The translations under genes were made by a program, and so were the position numbers. Shown one piece after another: positions 17,296 through 26,663 of a DNA stretch of 64,000 nt. The notes beneath the pieces were generated by a model, which saw nothing but the letters and a program-made list of their open reading frames with translations, was not told the origin of the DNA and made no database searches. Source of the DNA: Sandaracinaceae bacterium (GTDB lineage: Bacteria; Myxococcota_A; Polyangia; Polyangiales; Houyiibacteriaceae); the NCBI GenBank assembly GCA_020633055.1, contig JACKEJ010000005.1, positions 682,001 through 746,000 on the forward strand, written 5' to 3'. Every line of letters begins with the position of its first letter. Positions within the stretch are counted from its first letter, which is position 1.

Positions 17296-18674
17296 GTCGC
17301 AAGAGGAGACCCCAGGGCAAGGAGCTGCCCGCCGGCGCCGCCGGTGCACGCCCCATGGTGGCCATCGTGGGCCGCCCGAACGTGGGCAAGAGCACGCTCT
17401 TCAACCGGCTCGCGGGGCAGCGCATCGCCATCGTGGAGGACATCCCGGGCGTCACGCGCGACCGCCACTACGCGGACTGCTGGGTGCTGGGGCACGACTA
17501 CGTGCTGATCGACACGGGCGGCTTCGACCCCGAGAGCGACGACCCCATGCAGGAGGGCATCGCGCGCCACGTGCGTCTCGCGCTCGACGAGTGCGACGTC
17601 GTGCTGTGCGTGGTGGACGCCACCACCGAGCCGCTGCCCGCCGACCGCGAGGCCATGCGCCTCTTGCGCGAGACGGACAAGCCCGTGCTCTACGTGGCCA
17701 ACAAGGCCGACACGCCGGCCATCGGGCATCACGCCGTCGCGTACTACGAGCTCGGCATCGACCAGCTGTACAACATCTCCGCGCTGCACGGGCGCGGCCT
17801 CGGCGAGCTGAGCGACGCGCTGGCGGCGGCCCTGCCCGAGATCGGCGGGCCCACGCTGGAGATCGACGAGGAGACCGCGCGCGTCGCGATCATCGGGCGC
17901 CCCAACGCGGGCAAGTCGTCGCTGGTGAACCGGCTGCTGGGCGAGGACCGCCAGTTGGTGGACGACCGCCCCGGCACCACCATCGACACGGTAGACTCGC
18001 TGCTCGAGCGCGAGGACGGCACCTTCGTGCTGATCGACACGGCCGGCATCCGGCGCAAGCGCGCCATGCAGAAAGCCAGCACGATCGAGACCATGAGCGT
18101 GTTCCAGGCCATCCGCGCCATGGAGCGCGCCGACATCGTGGTGCTCATGATCGACGCCAGCGAGGGCGTGGGCGAGCAGGACGCGAAGATCGCGGGCTTG
18201 GCCGAGGACCGCGGCTGCGCCGTGCTCATCGCGCTCAACAAGACCGACCTGATGTCGCAGGACGAGCAGAAGCAGGCCATGGACCGCGCGCGCGAGGTGC
18301 TGGCGTTCATCCCCTGGGCGCCGATGGTCACGCTCAGCGCCAAGACGGGCAAGGGCGTCAACGTGCTGCTCTCGCGCGTGGCCGACGCCGTCGCCGAACA
18401 CAGGAAGCGCGTGCCCACGGCCGAGATCAACCGCTTCTTCGAAGAGGTGCTGGCCACGCACCCGCCGCCCACCATGAAGGGGCGCGCGGCGCGCTTGTAC
18501 TACGTGACGCAGGCCCGCTCGCGGCCGCCCACCTTCGTCATCAGCTGCAACGATCCCGAGCGCATCCACTTCAGCTACCAGCGCTACGTGCTCAACCAGA
18601 TCCGCGATCGCTTCGGCTTCCGGGGCACGCCCATCCGCATGCGCTACCGGGGCAAGAAGAAGCGCGAGGAGTAG
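17292..18674 (+). CDS. der: GTPase Der (EngA)
   Basis: A 460-residue double GTPase acting in 50S subunit assembly. The first G domain has GRPNVGKSTLFNRLAG, DTGGFD and NKAD. The second has GRPNAGKSSLVNRLLGEDRQ, DTAGIRRKRAM and NKTDLM. The C-terminal KH-like domain ends HFSYQRYVLNQIRDRFGF and GTPIRMRYRGKKK. The GTG at 17292 overlaps the era stop (GTGA), and the basic N-terminal leader SRKRRP follows it. The frame is open far upstream through era, but that is not coding. Confidence 0.97.
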   Translation: MSRKRRPQGKELPAGAAGARPMVAIVGRPNVGKSTLFNRLAGQRIAIVEDIPGVTRDRHYADCWVLGHDYVLIDTGGFDPESDDPMQEGIARHVRLALDECDVVLCVVDATTEPLPADREAMRLLRETDKPVLYVANKADTPAIGHHAVAYYELGIDQLYNISALHGRGLGELSDALAAALPEIGGPTLEIDEETARVAIIGRPNAGKSSLVNRLLGEDRQLVDDRPGTTIDTVDSLLEREDGTFVLIDTAGIRRKRAMQKASTIETMSVFQAIRAMERADIVVLMIDASEGVGEQDAKIAGLAEDRGCAVLIALNKTDLMSQDEQKQAMDRAREVLAFIPWAPMVTLSAKTGKGVNVLLSRVADAVAEHRKRVPTAEINRFFEEVLATHPPPTMKGRAARLYYVTQARSRPPTFVISCNDPERIHFSYQRYVLNQIRDRFGFRGTPIRMRYRGKKKREE

Positions 18675-18678
18675 CTCC

Positions 18679-19770
18679 GTGTCCGCGGACCCCACGGCGG
18701 CGCCGCTCGCGCAGGTGCACGGCTTCACGCCCGAGGGCTTCATCGCCGCTGCGCGTGAGCTCGTCCCGCGTGGCTTCGGCGCGGCGCGCGACCTGTACAA
18801 GCAGGCGGTGCTCGAGGGGCGCTTCGAGCCCGAGGCGCTGGGGCTCTCGGCCGAGGCGTGCGGGCTGTACCGCGCGGCCTTCCGCTTTGCCCTGCCCGCC
18901 GTGGCCCACACCGTCTCGGAGGACGGCGACACGGGCACCACCGCCAAGGCCGTGCTCCGATTGGACGACGGCTACGAGGTGGAGTGCGTGCTCATCCCGA
19001 TGGGGCGCGGCAAGCACACGCTGTGCGTGTCCAGCCAGGTGGGCTGCAAGATGGGTTGCACCTTCTGCGAGACGGCACGCATGGGCCTCCTGCGTCATCT
19101 GCGGCCGGACGAGATCGTCGGGCAGCTGTTGGTGGCTCGGCACGTGCTCGGCTGGGACTTCAAGAACGTGGTGTTCATGGGGATGGGGGAGGCGCTCGAC
19201 AACCCGAGCCTGTTCCATGTGCTGCGCCTGCTGAACGACCCGGGCGGGATGAGCATCGCGCAGGAGTGCCTGACCGTCTGCACCGTGGGCTCCATCGACG
19301 GCATCGAGCGCTTGAAGGCCGAGGGCTTCACGCGCCTCAACCTCTCCGTGAGCCTCAACTCGGCCGACGACGCCACACGCAGCCGCGTGATGCCGGTGAA
19401 CCGCAAGAACCCGCTGGTGGACCTGCAAGCCGCGCTCGCCGCGTATCGCCCGCGCCGCAACTTCGCCCTCGGCGTGAACTACTGCCTCATGCCGGGGCTC
19501 AACGACACGCGCGAGGACGCCGCGCGCGTCGCCGCGTTCTGCGCGCCCATCGCCCGCACGCTGGTGAACGTCATCCCGTACAACCCGGGCAACGCGCCGC
19601 TCACACGCGCCCCCAGCGAGGACGAGGTGGACACGTTCATCGGCTGGCTGCGGGAGGAGGGCCTCGCCGTGCGCCGCCGGGTGACCAAGGGGCGCAGCGT
19701 GATGGCCGCGTGCGGCCAGCTGGGCAACGCCGAGCTGCGGCGCGGCAAGTCGCTGCCAGTCGCGCGCTGA
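18679..19770 (+). CDS. RlmN/Cfr-family radical SAM RNA methyltransferase, divergent
   Basis: A 363-residue enzyme starting with GTG five bases after der. The radical SAM cluster motif is CKMGCTFC (CxxxCxxC). The second essential cysteine is in VMAACGQLG, as in RlmN (C2 methylation of 23S A2503 and tRNA A37) and Cfr (C8). Several family landmarks are altered: MGMGEALDN instead of MGMGEPLxN, TVCTVG instead of a TLSTVG-like motif, and GRSVMAACGQLG instead of GxDIxAACGQLA. The fold and mechanism are well supported. Whether it is the genome's only RlmN or a paralogue with a different target cannot be told. Confidence 0.88.
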   Translation: MSADPTAAPLAQVHGFTPEGFIAAARELVPRGFGAARDLYKQAVLEGRFEPEALGLSAEACGLYRAAFRFALPAVAHTVSEDGDTGTTAKAVLRLDDGYEVECVLIPMGRGKHTLCVSSQVGCKMGCTFCETARMGLLRHLRPDEIVGQLLVARHVLGWDFKNVVFMGMGEALDNPSLFHVLRLLNDPGGMSIAQECLTVCTVGSIDGIERLKAEGFTRLNLSVSLNSADDATRSRVMPVNRKNPLVDLQAALAAYRPRRNFALGVNYCLMPGLNDTREDAARVAAFCAPIARTLVNVIPYNPGNAPLTRAPSEDEVDTFIGWLREEGLAVRRRVTKGRSVMAACGQLGNAELRRGKSLPVAR

Positions 19771-19912
19771 TTCACCGTGGCGAGCCGGCCCGTGGCGGTC
19801 GGGCGGCTGCACAAGTGCGTGCATGTTCGCCCGAACGCCTGCGGCGTGAGGGTCGGCGAGCGGTCTGGGCGACCCTCACGCGTCCCCCGCGGTCGATAGC
19901 GCGACACCAAAG

Positions 19913-19936
19913 AAAAAGCCCCGCCGAAGCGGGGCT
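19913..19936 (-). terminator. Rho-independent terminator of the large TSP3/VWA lipoprotein gene
   Basis: AGCCCCGC-CGAA-GCGGGGCT forms an eight-base-pair stem with a four-base loop. On the minus strand it is followed by a run of Us (AAAAA at 19913-19917 on the plus strand). It lies about 25 bases beyond the stop of the minus-strand gene at 19962. Confidence 0.9.
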
Positions 19937-19961
19937 CTCTCCTCAGGCGCTCAGCGAGCGA

Positions 19962-22900
19962 TCAGCCCTCGTCGGGGCAGCCCTCGTCCACCATGCCGTC
20001 GCAGTCGTTGTCGAGGCCGTCGCAGATCTCGGCCGACTGGTTGCCGTCGCAGGTGACGCAGTTGTCGTCGATCATGCCGTCGCAGTCGTTGTCGATGCCA
20101 TCGCACAGCTCGATGAACGGCGTGCAGATGGGGCCGCAGCCCTCGTCCACCATGCCGTCGCAGTCGTTGTCGATGTTGTCGTTGCAGACCTCGTTGTAGG
20201 GCACGCAGCTCCCGCCACAGCCCTCGTCGATGGACCCGTTGCAGTTGTTGTCGACGCCGTCGCACACCTCGAGCGCCGGAGTGCAACCCGACGTCGGGCA
20301 GCCCTCGTCCTCGAGACCGTCGCAGTCATCGTCCATCATGTTGCAGACCTCGGGGCCCGGCGTGCAGCCCGCCATCGGACAGCCCTCGTCGATCATCATG
20401 TCCATGTCTTCGTCGGCGCCGAGCGGGTTGCACAGCTCGACCGGGGGCAGGCTGCCCGGACCCTGACAGGTGAAGTCGGCCATCATGTCGCAGTTGGTGT
20501 CGATCATCTGGCCCGCCATGGTGCACAGCTGGGGCTGGCAGGTGGTCCCGCCACAGCCCTCGTCCACCATGCCGTCGCAGTCGTTGTCGAACATGTCGTT
20601 GCAGACCTCCGTGACGGGGGTCTGACCCGGCATCGGGCACGGGCCGGTCGGGCAGACGCCCGCCTCTTGGTTGTCCGGCGTGCCGTTGCAGTTGTTGTCC
20701 TGCGCGTTACACGCCACGGGGCCCGGGATGCAGGCGCTGAAGCAGCCTTCATCGACCTGCATGTCCATGTCGTCGTCCACACCGGGCGGGTTGCACAGCT
20801 CGGGCAGCGTCGCGACGCAGTCGTTGTTGAGGCGGCCGTCGCAGTCCTCGTCGATGGTGTCGGAGCCGCAGTCCGTGCCGCCCGTGGGAGTGCAGGAGCA
20901 GGCCAGTCGGATGTTCACGTTCGCGGTCGGGTCCGTGTTGACCTTCTGCGTCAGGTAGGTGCACCACGTCCCACGCAGCCACAGGTCCGTGCCGCCCATG
21001 CCGTCCGACACGAACTCGTAGCCGTTGGTGGCGTTCTCCGGGATGTTGCAGTTCCCGGTGGGGGAGTCGGCGCAGCTCACCGCGCTGAAGTCCACATCGA
21101 CGATGCCCAGGTCGGCCCCGGCGGCGTCGGTGTCACCGAGGGGCAGGCGACAGGACACGAGCGTGATGCGGATCGCGTCGAGCGCGTCGATGATGTCCTG
21201 GGTGTTGCTGACCTGATACCAGGTCCCGGTGGGCGCAGCGGCCAGCGTCTGCGGGTTGTTCCAGGTCGTGTTGGGGTCGCCGGCGCCCGCGATGGCCGCC
21301 ATGATCGACGGGTTCACGCCGGTGAAGCCGATGACGTAGACGGGGATCCCCAGATCGGCGAGGTTCTTGGCCTCACGGATCGAGCCGTAGATCTCGTCGC
21401 CGTCGCCGGAAGCGCCCGAGGGCTCCCAGTTCGAGTCGTTGCCCGGCGCCTCCCACCCCTGGTCGCAGTTCGTGGGCTGACCGTCGGTCACGAGGACGAC
21501 CGCGGAGGGTCGACCCGCCTGCGTGTCTCCGGCGAGCGAGTACAGGTTGCGCGTACGCACACCCTGGAGCGCGGCGGGCGTCGGTGTGCCACCACCTGCG
21601 TTGTTGCCGATGCTCGCGGCGTTGTGGAAGTTGGTGCCCAGGTTGGCCGTGCCTGCCGCCGTCATCGCGAGCGCGAGGGTGGGCACGGTGTTCGTGGAGG
21701 TCGTGCTGCCGCCACACGTTCCCGAGTCGGTGGTGAAGTAGCTGACGCCCAGGTTGAAGTTGGAGGGCAGCGTGTTGCGCAGCGTGTCGACGGCGCCGTC
21801 CCAAGCCTCCGCGCGCGTCCCGCAGTTGGTGCACGCGTCGAAGTCCATGGAGCCTGAGAAGTCCACCACGAAGTGGAGGTTGGGGGCGATGGGGTTGGCC
21901 TGGGACGACTCGCTGACGCACGCCGCCGCGGTGTCCGGGATGACCACGCTCTGGCAGTGGTCACCGATGCCGTCGCCCGCGCCGTACGCCATGGTCGCCG
22001 CGATGTAGCGGTCCTCCTGCGAGGGGTTGGAGACGTTTACGCAGTTGTCGCAGGCGTCGCCCACCCCGTCGCCGTCCACGTCCTCCTGCATGGGGTTGGC
22101 GTCGTTCGGGCAGTTGTCAGACGCGGAGGGGATGCCGTCCATGTCGTCGTTCGGGTTGGTGTCACCCAAGTCTGGGCAGCTCATGGCGTCCAGCTGCGGC
22201 GGCTGCGCGTAACCCGTGATGGGCGCGCCGGTGGCGCTGGGCACGTCCACACAGTTGTCGCAGAGGTTGCCGATGCCGTCGCCGTCGCCGTCGATCTGCG
22301 CCGGGTTCGGCGTGTTGGAGCAGTTGTCCTGGTAGTTCGGGACGCCGTCCATGTCGTCGTCGCCCAGCTGCACCGTGGAGCCGCCGCAGGTGGCGTCGGT
22401 CCCCTGCGAGCCCGCGTTCGCGAAGAAGTCGCAGTCGTCACAGGCGTCGCCCAGGCCGTCGCCGTCGCTGTCCAGCTGCACGCCCATCACCGCGGGGTTG
22501 GACGTGGTCGGGCAGTTGTCGGTCCCGTTGGTCACCCCGTCGCCGTCGAAGTCGCCGGAGGGGTAGTTCAGGTTCATGTCCGAGCAGGCGAAGGGATCCT
22601 GCGTGTTGTTGGCCACGGTCGGGCACACGTCGCACTCGTCGCCCACGCCGTCGCCGTCCACGTCCGACTGACCACCCATGCCCACGATGGGGTTCGCGAG
22701 GTTGGGGCAGTTGTCCTGGAACGCGAAGACGTTGTCGCCGTCGAGGTCGTTGTACGCGCAGGTCGCGCCGCACGCGTTGCGCAGGGCGAGGGACGCCATC
22801 GGGTGGCAGACGCAGGTGTCGCAGGCGTCGCCGATGCCGTCGAAGTCGAGGTCGATCTGGGCGGCGTTGGACACGCTGTTGCAGTTGTCGATGCCGTTCG

Positions 22901-24104
22901 CCACTCCGTCGCCGTCGAAGTCGCCGAGCGGGTTGCTGAGGTCCGGGCGGCAGGCGTCGCCGATGCCGTCGTCGTTCGCGTCCGCCTGGCCGAAGTTGGC
23001 GATGGTGGGGCAGTTGTCGCACACGTCGCCCACGCCGTCGCTGTCCGCGTCCGCCTGGTTCGTGTTCGGGTCGCTGACGCAGTTGTCGAGCTCGTTGTTG
23101 ACGCCGTCGTTGTCGCCATCCAGACCCGGCGCGGTGTTGGGGTCACACACCGCCACGTTGGCCTGGTTCGCGTTGGCCGCGTTGGGGCAGGTGTCGCACA
23201 CGTCACCGTAGCCGTCGCCGTCCGCGTCGGCTTGGTCGTTGTTGGAGATGGTCGGGCAGTTGTCGACGGCGTCGTTGAACCCGTCGCTGTCGCCGTCGGT
23301 CGTGGTGCTCGGGAGCATCGCGCACATGCTCGGATCGGTCTGCGTCTGCGCCGCGTTGGCCTGCATCGGGCACACGTCACACACGTCGCCCACGCCGTCG
23401 CCATCCGTGTCCGTCTGATCCGCGTCCGGCAGGGCCACGCCATTGTCGTTGCGGCGACCGTTCGGGCAGTTGTCCGCGTTGTTGGGCACGCCGTCCATGT
23501 CGTTGTCGGCCGTCGGGTTCCCGTTGTCCGTCGGGCAGGTCACCGGCGGCACCTGCTGATCCGAGTTGGCCGAGTTCGGGCACGTGTCGCACGCGTCGCC
23601 GAAGCCGTCCATGTCCGTGTCCAGCTGGTCCGCGTTGCTGACGCGGCGACAGTTGTCCGTGCCGTCCAGCACGCCGTCTCCATCCGTGTCGGCGTTGCTC
23701 GGCAGGCCCTCCTGGCACGCATCGCCGATGCCGTCGCCATTGCCGTCGAGCTGGTCGTTGTTGGCGATGTCCACGCAGTTGTCGCACGCGTCCCCGACGA
23801 AGTCCTCGTCCTCGTCCGCGTTGGTCGGATCGAAGTCGTCCGGACAGCGGTCGTTGCTGTTGGTGATGCCGTCGCCATCACGGTCGAACGGATCGACGAC
23901 GCCGTTGTCGGTGTCGTCCCCGAGGTCCACCGGCATGCCGTTGTCCGTTCGGATCACGCCGGTGTCCGACATGTTCATCCCCGTGTCACCACCGACGCCC
24001 ATGTCGCGGGTGGGGTCTCCGCCTCCGCCGCCGCAGCCACTCGCGACGACAGACAGGACCAACAAAGCACTCAGGCTCGCTCGATTGAACATCATAGCGC
24101 TCAT
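19962..24104 (-). CDS. Giant lipoprotein: thrombospondin type 3 repeats, VWA domain, MopE-like calcium/metal-binding repeats
   Basis: A 1380-residue outer-surface lipoprotein. The start at 24104 has AAGGG seven bases upstream, and the lipobox is SVVASGC followed by a Gly run. Residues about 60-730 contain some twenty acidic TSP3-type units (DTDGDGVGDVCD, DNCPTISN) that bind calcium in known proteins. A von Willebrand A domain follows at about 745-960, with an intact MIDAS motif (DFSGSMD) and VLVTDGQPTNCD. The C-terminal 300 residues carry about ten MopE-like units of the form EVCNxxDNDCDGMVDEGC; MopE binds copper in methanotrophs. It ends inside the repeats, with no sorting tail. A calcium-stiffened adhesin or surface sensor is inferred. 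The repeats make recombination likely. Confidence 0.88.
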   Translation of the reverse strand: MSAMMFNRASLSALLVLSVVASGCGGGGGDPTRDMGVGGDTGMNMSDTGVIRTDNGMPVDLGDDTDNGVVDPFDRDGDGITNSNDRCPDDFDPTNADEDEDFVGDACDNCVDIANNDQLDGNGDGIGDACQEGLPSNADTDGDGVLDGTDNCRRVSNADQLDTDMDGFGDACDTCPNSANSDQQVPPVTCPTDNGNPTADNDMDGVPNNADNCPNGRRNDNGVALPDADQTDTDGDGVGDVCDVCPMQANAAQTQTDPSMCAMLPSTTTDGDSDGFNDAVDNCPTISNNDQADADGDGYGDVCDTCPNAANANQANVAVCDPNTAPGLDGDNDGVNNELDNCVSDPNTNQADADSDGVGDVCDNCPTIANFGQADANDDGIGDACRPDLSNPLGDFDGDGVANGIDNCNSVSNAAQIDLDFDGIGDACDTCVCHPMASLALRNACGATCAYNDLDGDNVFAFQDNCPNLANPIVGMGGQSDVDGDGVGDECDVCPTVANNTQDPFACSDMNLNYPSGDFDGDGVTNGTDNCPTTSNPAVMGVQLDSDGDGLGDACDDCDFFANAGSQGTDATCGGSTVQLGDDDMDGVPNYQDNCSNTPNPAQIDGDGDGIGNLCDNCVDVPSATGAPITGYAQPPQLDAMSCPDLGDTNPNDDMDGIPSASDNCPNDANPMQEDVDGDGVGDACDNCVNVSNPSQEDRYIAATMAYGAGDGIGDHCQSVVIPDTAAACVSESSQANPIAPNLHFVVDFSGSMDFDACTNCGTRAEAWDGAVDTLRNTLPSNFNLGVSYFTTDSGTCGGSTTSTNTVPTLALAMTAAGTANLGTNFHNAASIGNNAGGGTPTPAALQGVRTRNLYSLAGDTQAGRPSAVVLVTDGQPTNCDQGWEAPGNDSNWEPSGASGDGDEIYGSIREAKNLADLGIPVYVIGFTGVNPSIMAAIAGAGDPNTTWNNPQTLAAAPTGTWYQVSNTQDIIDALDAIRITLVSCRLPLGDTDAAGADLGIVDVDFSAVSCADSPTGNCNIPENATNGYEFVSDGMGGTDLWLRGTWCTYLTQKVNTDPTANVNIRLACSCTPTGGTDCGSDTIDEDCDGRLNNDCVATLPELCNPPGVDDDMDMQVDEGCFSACIPGPVACNAQDNNCNGTPDNQEAGVCPTGPCPMPGQTPVTEVCNDMFDNDCDGMVDEGCGGTTCQPQLCTMAGQMIDTNCDMMADFTCQGPGSLPPVELCNPLGADEDMDMMIDEGCPMAGCTPGPEVCNMMDDDCDGLEDEGCPTSGCTPALEVCDGVDNNCNGSIDEGCGGSCVPYNEVCNDNIDNDCDGMVDEGCGPICTPFIELCDGIDNDCDGMIDDNCVTCDGNQSAEICDGLDNDCDGMVDEGCPDEG

Positions 24105-24332
24105 CACCATACCCTTGTTTGGGGGCATAAACATCCAAAAGCGGTCTACCCAGCAACGATAAACCAGGTCCACACTAACCGATCGCCTAAGAGATTGGCT
24201 AGCGCTGGATGCATTTTTATTCCCGGACCGTCCCGTTTGTGCGGGATACGGACAACGCGAGCGCGAATCGACAGCCGTCTAGCGAGCCGTCGAGCAAGAG
24301 CCTGCCCGTGAGAGGGGAGCGAACGCCGGCTG

Positions 24333-25643
24333 CTACAGAAGCATGGCGATCGGTCGCTCGATGTAGCCGCGCAACGCCTGGAGGAAGCGCGCGCCGATGG
24401 CCCCATCGATGACTCGATGGTCAGCACTCAAGGTGGCCTTCATGCGACGTCCGACGACCACCTGACCGTCACGCACGACGGGCTCCTCGCGCAGCGCGCC
24501 GACCGCGAGGATGGCTCCCTCGGGCGGGTTGATGACTGCCGCGAACTCCTCGATCCCGTACATCCCCAGGTTGCTGATGGAGAAGGTGCCCTCCGAGATC
24601 TCCTCGAGGCGCAGCTTCTTGTCCTTCGCGCGCTGAGCGAGCGAACGGACCTCCTCTGCGATGACGCTCACCCCCTTCTTGTCGGCGTCCCGCACCACGG
24701 GTGTAATGAGGCCATCGGGCACGGCCACCGCCACCGAGATGTCGACCACCTGGTGGAAGCGGATGACGTCGCCTCCCCAGCTCGCGTTGCACTCCGGCAC
24801 GTCGCGCAACGCGAGGGCGCACGCCTTGATCACGAGATCGTTGAAGGACACCTTTCCGGCCCCCGCGAGCGCTTCGTTCAATTGCGTGCGGGCCGCCACC
24901 ATGGCGTCCATGTCGAAATCCACCGTCAGGTAATAGTGAGGCACCTCACGCTTGGACTCCGTCAGACGTCGCGCGATGGTCTTGCGCGTGCCGCTCGCCT
25001 TCTCGACGCGTGGGGGCCTGCGCTCCCACCCTGACCCGGCCGTGCGCGACGGCCCTGCGGCGTCCGTGCTGGCGTGTCCCGCGCTGGAGAGCCCTTCGAG
25101 ATCACGCTTGATGACTCGCCCCCTGGGCCCGCTGCCACGGACGGTGTGCAGGTCGATGCCTTGCTCGCGGGCCATCTTCCGAACGAGGGGGCTGGAGAGG
25201 ACGCGCCCCGTTGCAGCCCCCGTGTGCTCGTCTGCGTCGGAGACGGGGCTCGCCAGAGCCGCGGTGCCCGGCTGGGACGCCGTCGTCGTGGTCTCCTGAG
25301 CGCCGCTCGCCCCTGCCGCCGCCGACCCTTGCGATGCACCCGCCGCGGGCTTCGCCCCGCCCTTCCCGGCGGCGACCTGCTCGAGCAGGGCCGAGATGTC
25401 CTCCCCGGCCTTGCCCAGGATGGCGACGGGGGTGTCGGGGGCCAGCGTCTCGCCGACGGGCACCAGGATCTTGAGCAGCACGCCCTTGTCGAACGAGCGG
25501 AACTCCATGGTGGCTTTGTCGGTCTCGACCTCCGCGAGGAGCTCGTCCACGTCGACGCTGTCGCCCTCCTGCTTGGTCCACGCGACGAGCGTGCCCTCCT
25601 CCATGGTGGGCGAGAGCTTGGGCAGTCCGATGATCTTGGCCAT
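24333..25643 (-). CDS. pdhC: Pyruvate dehydrogenase E2, dihydrolipoamide acetyltransferase
   Basis: A 436-residue E2 core subunit. One N-terminal lipoyl domain (KLSPTMEEGTLVAW, with the lipoylated lysine in ETDKATMEF) is followed by an Ala/Gly/Ser-rich linker. The peripheral subunit-binding domain (about 150-180) contains VRKMAREQGIDLHTVRGSGP. The catalytic domain ends with ADHRVIDGAIGARFLQALR, giving the HxxxDG active site, and IERPIAMLL. It transfers acetyl groups to CoA. It is the last gene of pdhA-pdhB-pdhC, 27 bases after pdhB. No E3 gene is in the window. Confidence 0.95.
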   Translation of the reverse strand: MAKIIGLPKLSPTMEEGTLVAWTKQEGDSVDVDELLAEVETDKATMEFRSFDKGVLLKILVPVGETLAPDTPVAILGKAGEDISALLEQVAAGKGGAKPAAGASQGSAAAGASGAQETTTTASQPGTAALASPVSDADEHTGAATGRVLSSPLVRKMAREQGIDLHTVRGSGPRGRVIKRDLEGLSSAGHASTDAAGPSRTAGSGWERRPPRVEKASGTRKTIARRLTESKREVPHYYLTVDFDMDAMVAARTQLNEALAGAGKVSFNDLVIKACALALRDVPECNASWGGDVIRFHQVVDISVAVAVPDGLITPVVRDADKKGVSVIAEEVRSLAQRAKDKKLRLEEISEGTFSISNLGMYGIEEFAAVINPPEGAILAVGALREEPVVRDGQVVVGRRMKATLSADHRVIDGAIGARFLQALRGYIERPIAMLL

Positions 25644-25670
25644 GTTGACGTTGTCTCTCTCTGCTCGGGA

Positions 25671-26663
25671 TTACTTCGCGTAGCTCACGCGCTCGACCGC
25701 CTCGACCACGCGCGCCACGCTCGGCAGCACGTAGTCCTCGAGGTTCAGCGCGTAGGGCATGGGCACCTCGAGGCTGGCGACGCGCAGGATGGGCGCGTCC
25801 AGGTAGTCGAAGGCCTCGCGCTGGATGCGGTCCACCAGCTCGGCGCCCGGGCCGCCGTACGGCCAGTGCTCGTGCACGATGACGCAGCGGTTCGTCTTCT
25901 TGACGCTCTCGACCACCGTCTCGTGGTCGAAGGGGCGCAGCGTGCGCGGGTCGATCACCTCGCAGGAGATGCCCTTCTTGGCGAGCTCGTCCGCCGCCTC
26001 GAGCGCCGTGTAGTACGGGCGCCCCCACGCGACGAGCGTGCAGTCGCTGCCCTCGCGGGCCACGCGCGCCAGGCCGAACGGGATGGTCTCGTCCGCGTCC
26101 ACCTCGGGCACTTCGCCCTTCACGTTGTAGAGCGTCTCGCCCTCGAGGAACACCACGGGGTTCTCGCAGCGGATAGCCGTCTTGAGCAGGCCCTTCGCGT
26201 CGCGCGGCGTGGACGGGATGACCACGTGCAGACCCGGGATGGACGCGTAGAACGGGCTCACCTCGTGGCTGTGCTGCGCGCCCACCTGCTTGGCCGCTCC
26301 GTCGGGCCCGCGGAACACCACCGGCGAGCGGTACATGCCCGCGCTCATCGGGTAGATCTTCGCCGCGTTGCTGATGATCTGGTCGAACGCGACGAAGCTG
26401 AAGTTCCACGTCATGAACTCGATCACCGGCCGCAGGCCCGTCATGGCCGCGCCGATGCCGATGCCCGCGAAGCCCGCCTCGGCGATGGGCGTGTCGATCA
26501 CGCGCTTCTCGCCGAACTGCTCGAGCAGCCCCTCGGACACCTTGTAGGCGCCCTGATAGTGGCCCACCTCTTCGCCCATCAGGAACACGCGCTCGTCGCG
26601 CTCCATCTCTTCGCGCAGCGCCTCGCGCAGCGCCTCTCGGTAGCGGATCTCACGCATCGCCAT
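25671..26663 (-). CDS. pdhB: Pyruvate dehydrogenase E1 component, beta subunit
   Basis: A 330-residue subunit of the alpha2beta2 E1 enzyme, which decarboxylates pyruvate with thiamine diphosphate. Characteristic segments are MREIRYREALREALREEMER, FLMGEEVGHYQGAYKVSEGL, DTPIAEAGFAGIGIGAAMTG, FRGPDG and VIDPRTLRPFDHETVVESVK. Its start overlaps the end of pdhA by 14 bases, which couples the two subunits' translation. Confidence 0.96.
   Translation of the reverse strand: MAMREIRYREALREALREEMERDERVFLMGEEVGHYQGAYKVSEGLLEQFGEKRVIDTPIAEAGFAGIGIGAAMTGLRPVIEFMTWNFSFVAFDQIISNAAKIYPMSAGMYRSPVVFRGPDGAAKQVGAQHSHEVSPFYASIPGLHVVIPSTPRDAKGLLKTAIRCENPVVFLEGETLYNVKGEVPEVDADETIPFGLARVAREGSDCTLVAWGRPYYTALEAADELAKKGISCEVIDPRTLRPFDHETVVESVKKTNRCVIVHEHWPYGGPGAELVDRIQREAFDYLDAPILRVASLEVPMPYALNLEDYVLPSVARVVEAVERVSYAK

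Noticed and set aside
24227..24247. Terminator for pdhC
   Set aside because: TCCCG...CGGGA forms a short hairpin, but no U-run follows it directly and it is 90 bases past the stop.
21873..24311. 812-codon plus-strand frame opposite the TSP3 repeats
   Set aside because: It is a Val/Ala/Arg-rich shadow of the repeated minus-strand codons, with no start signal.
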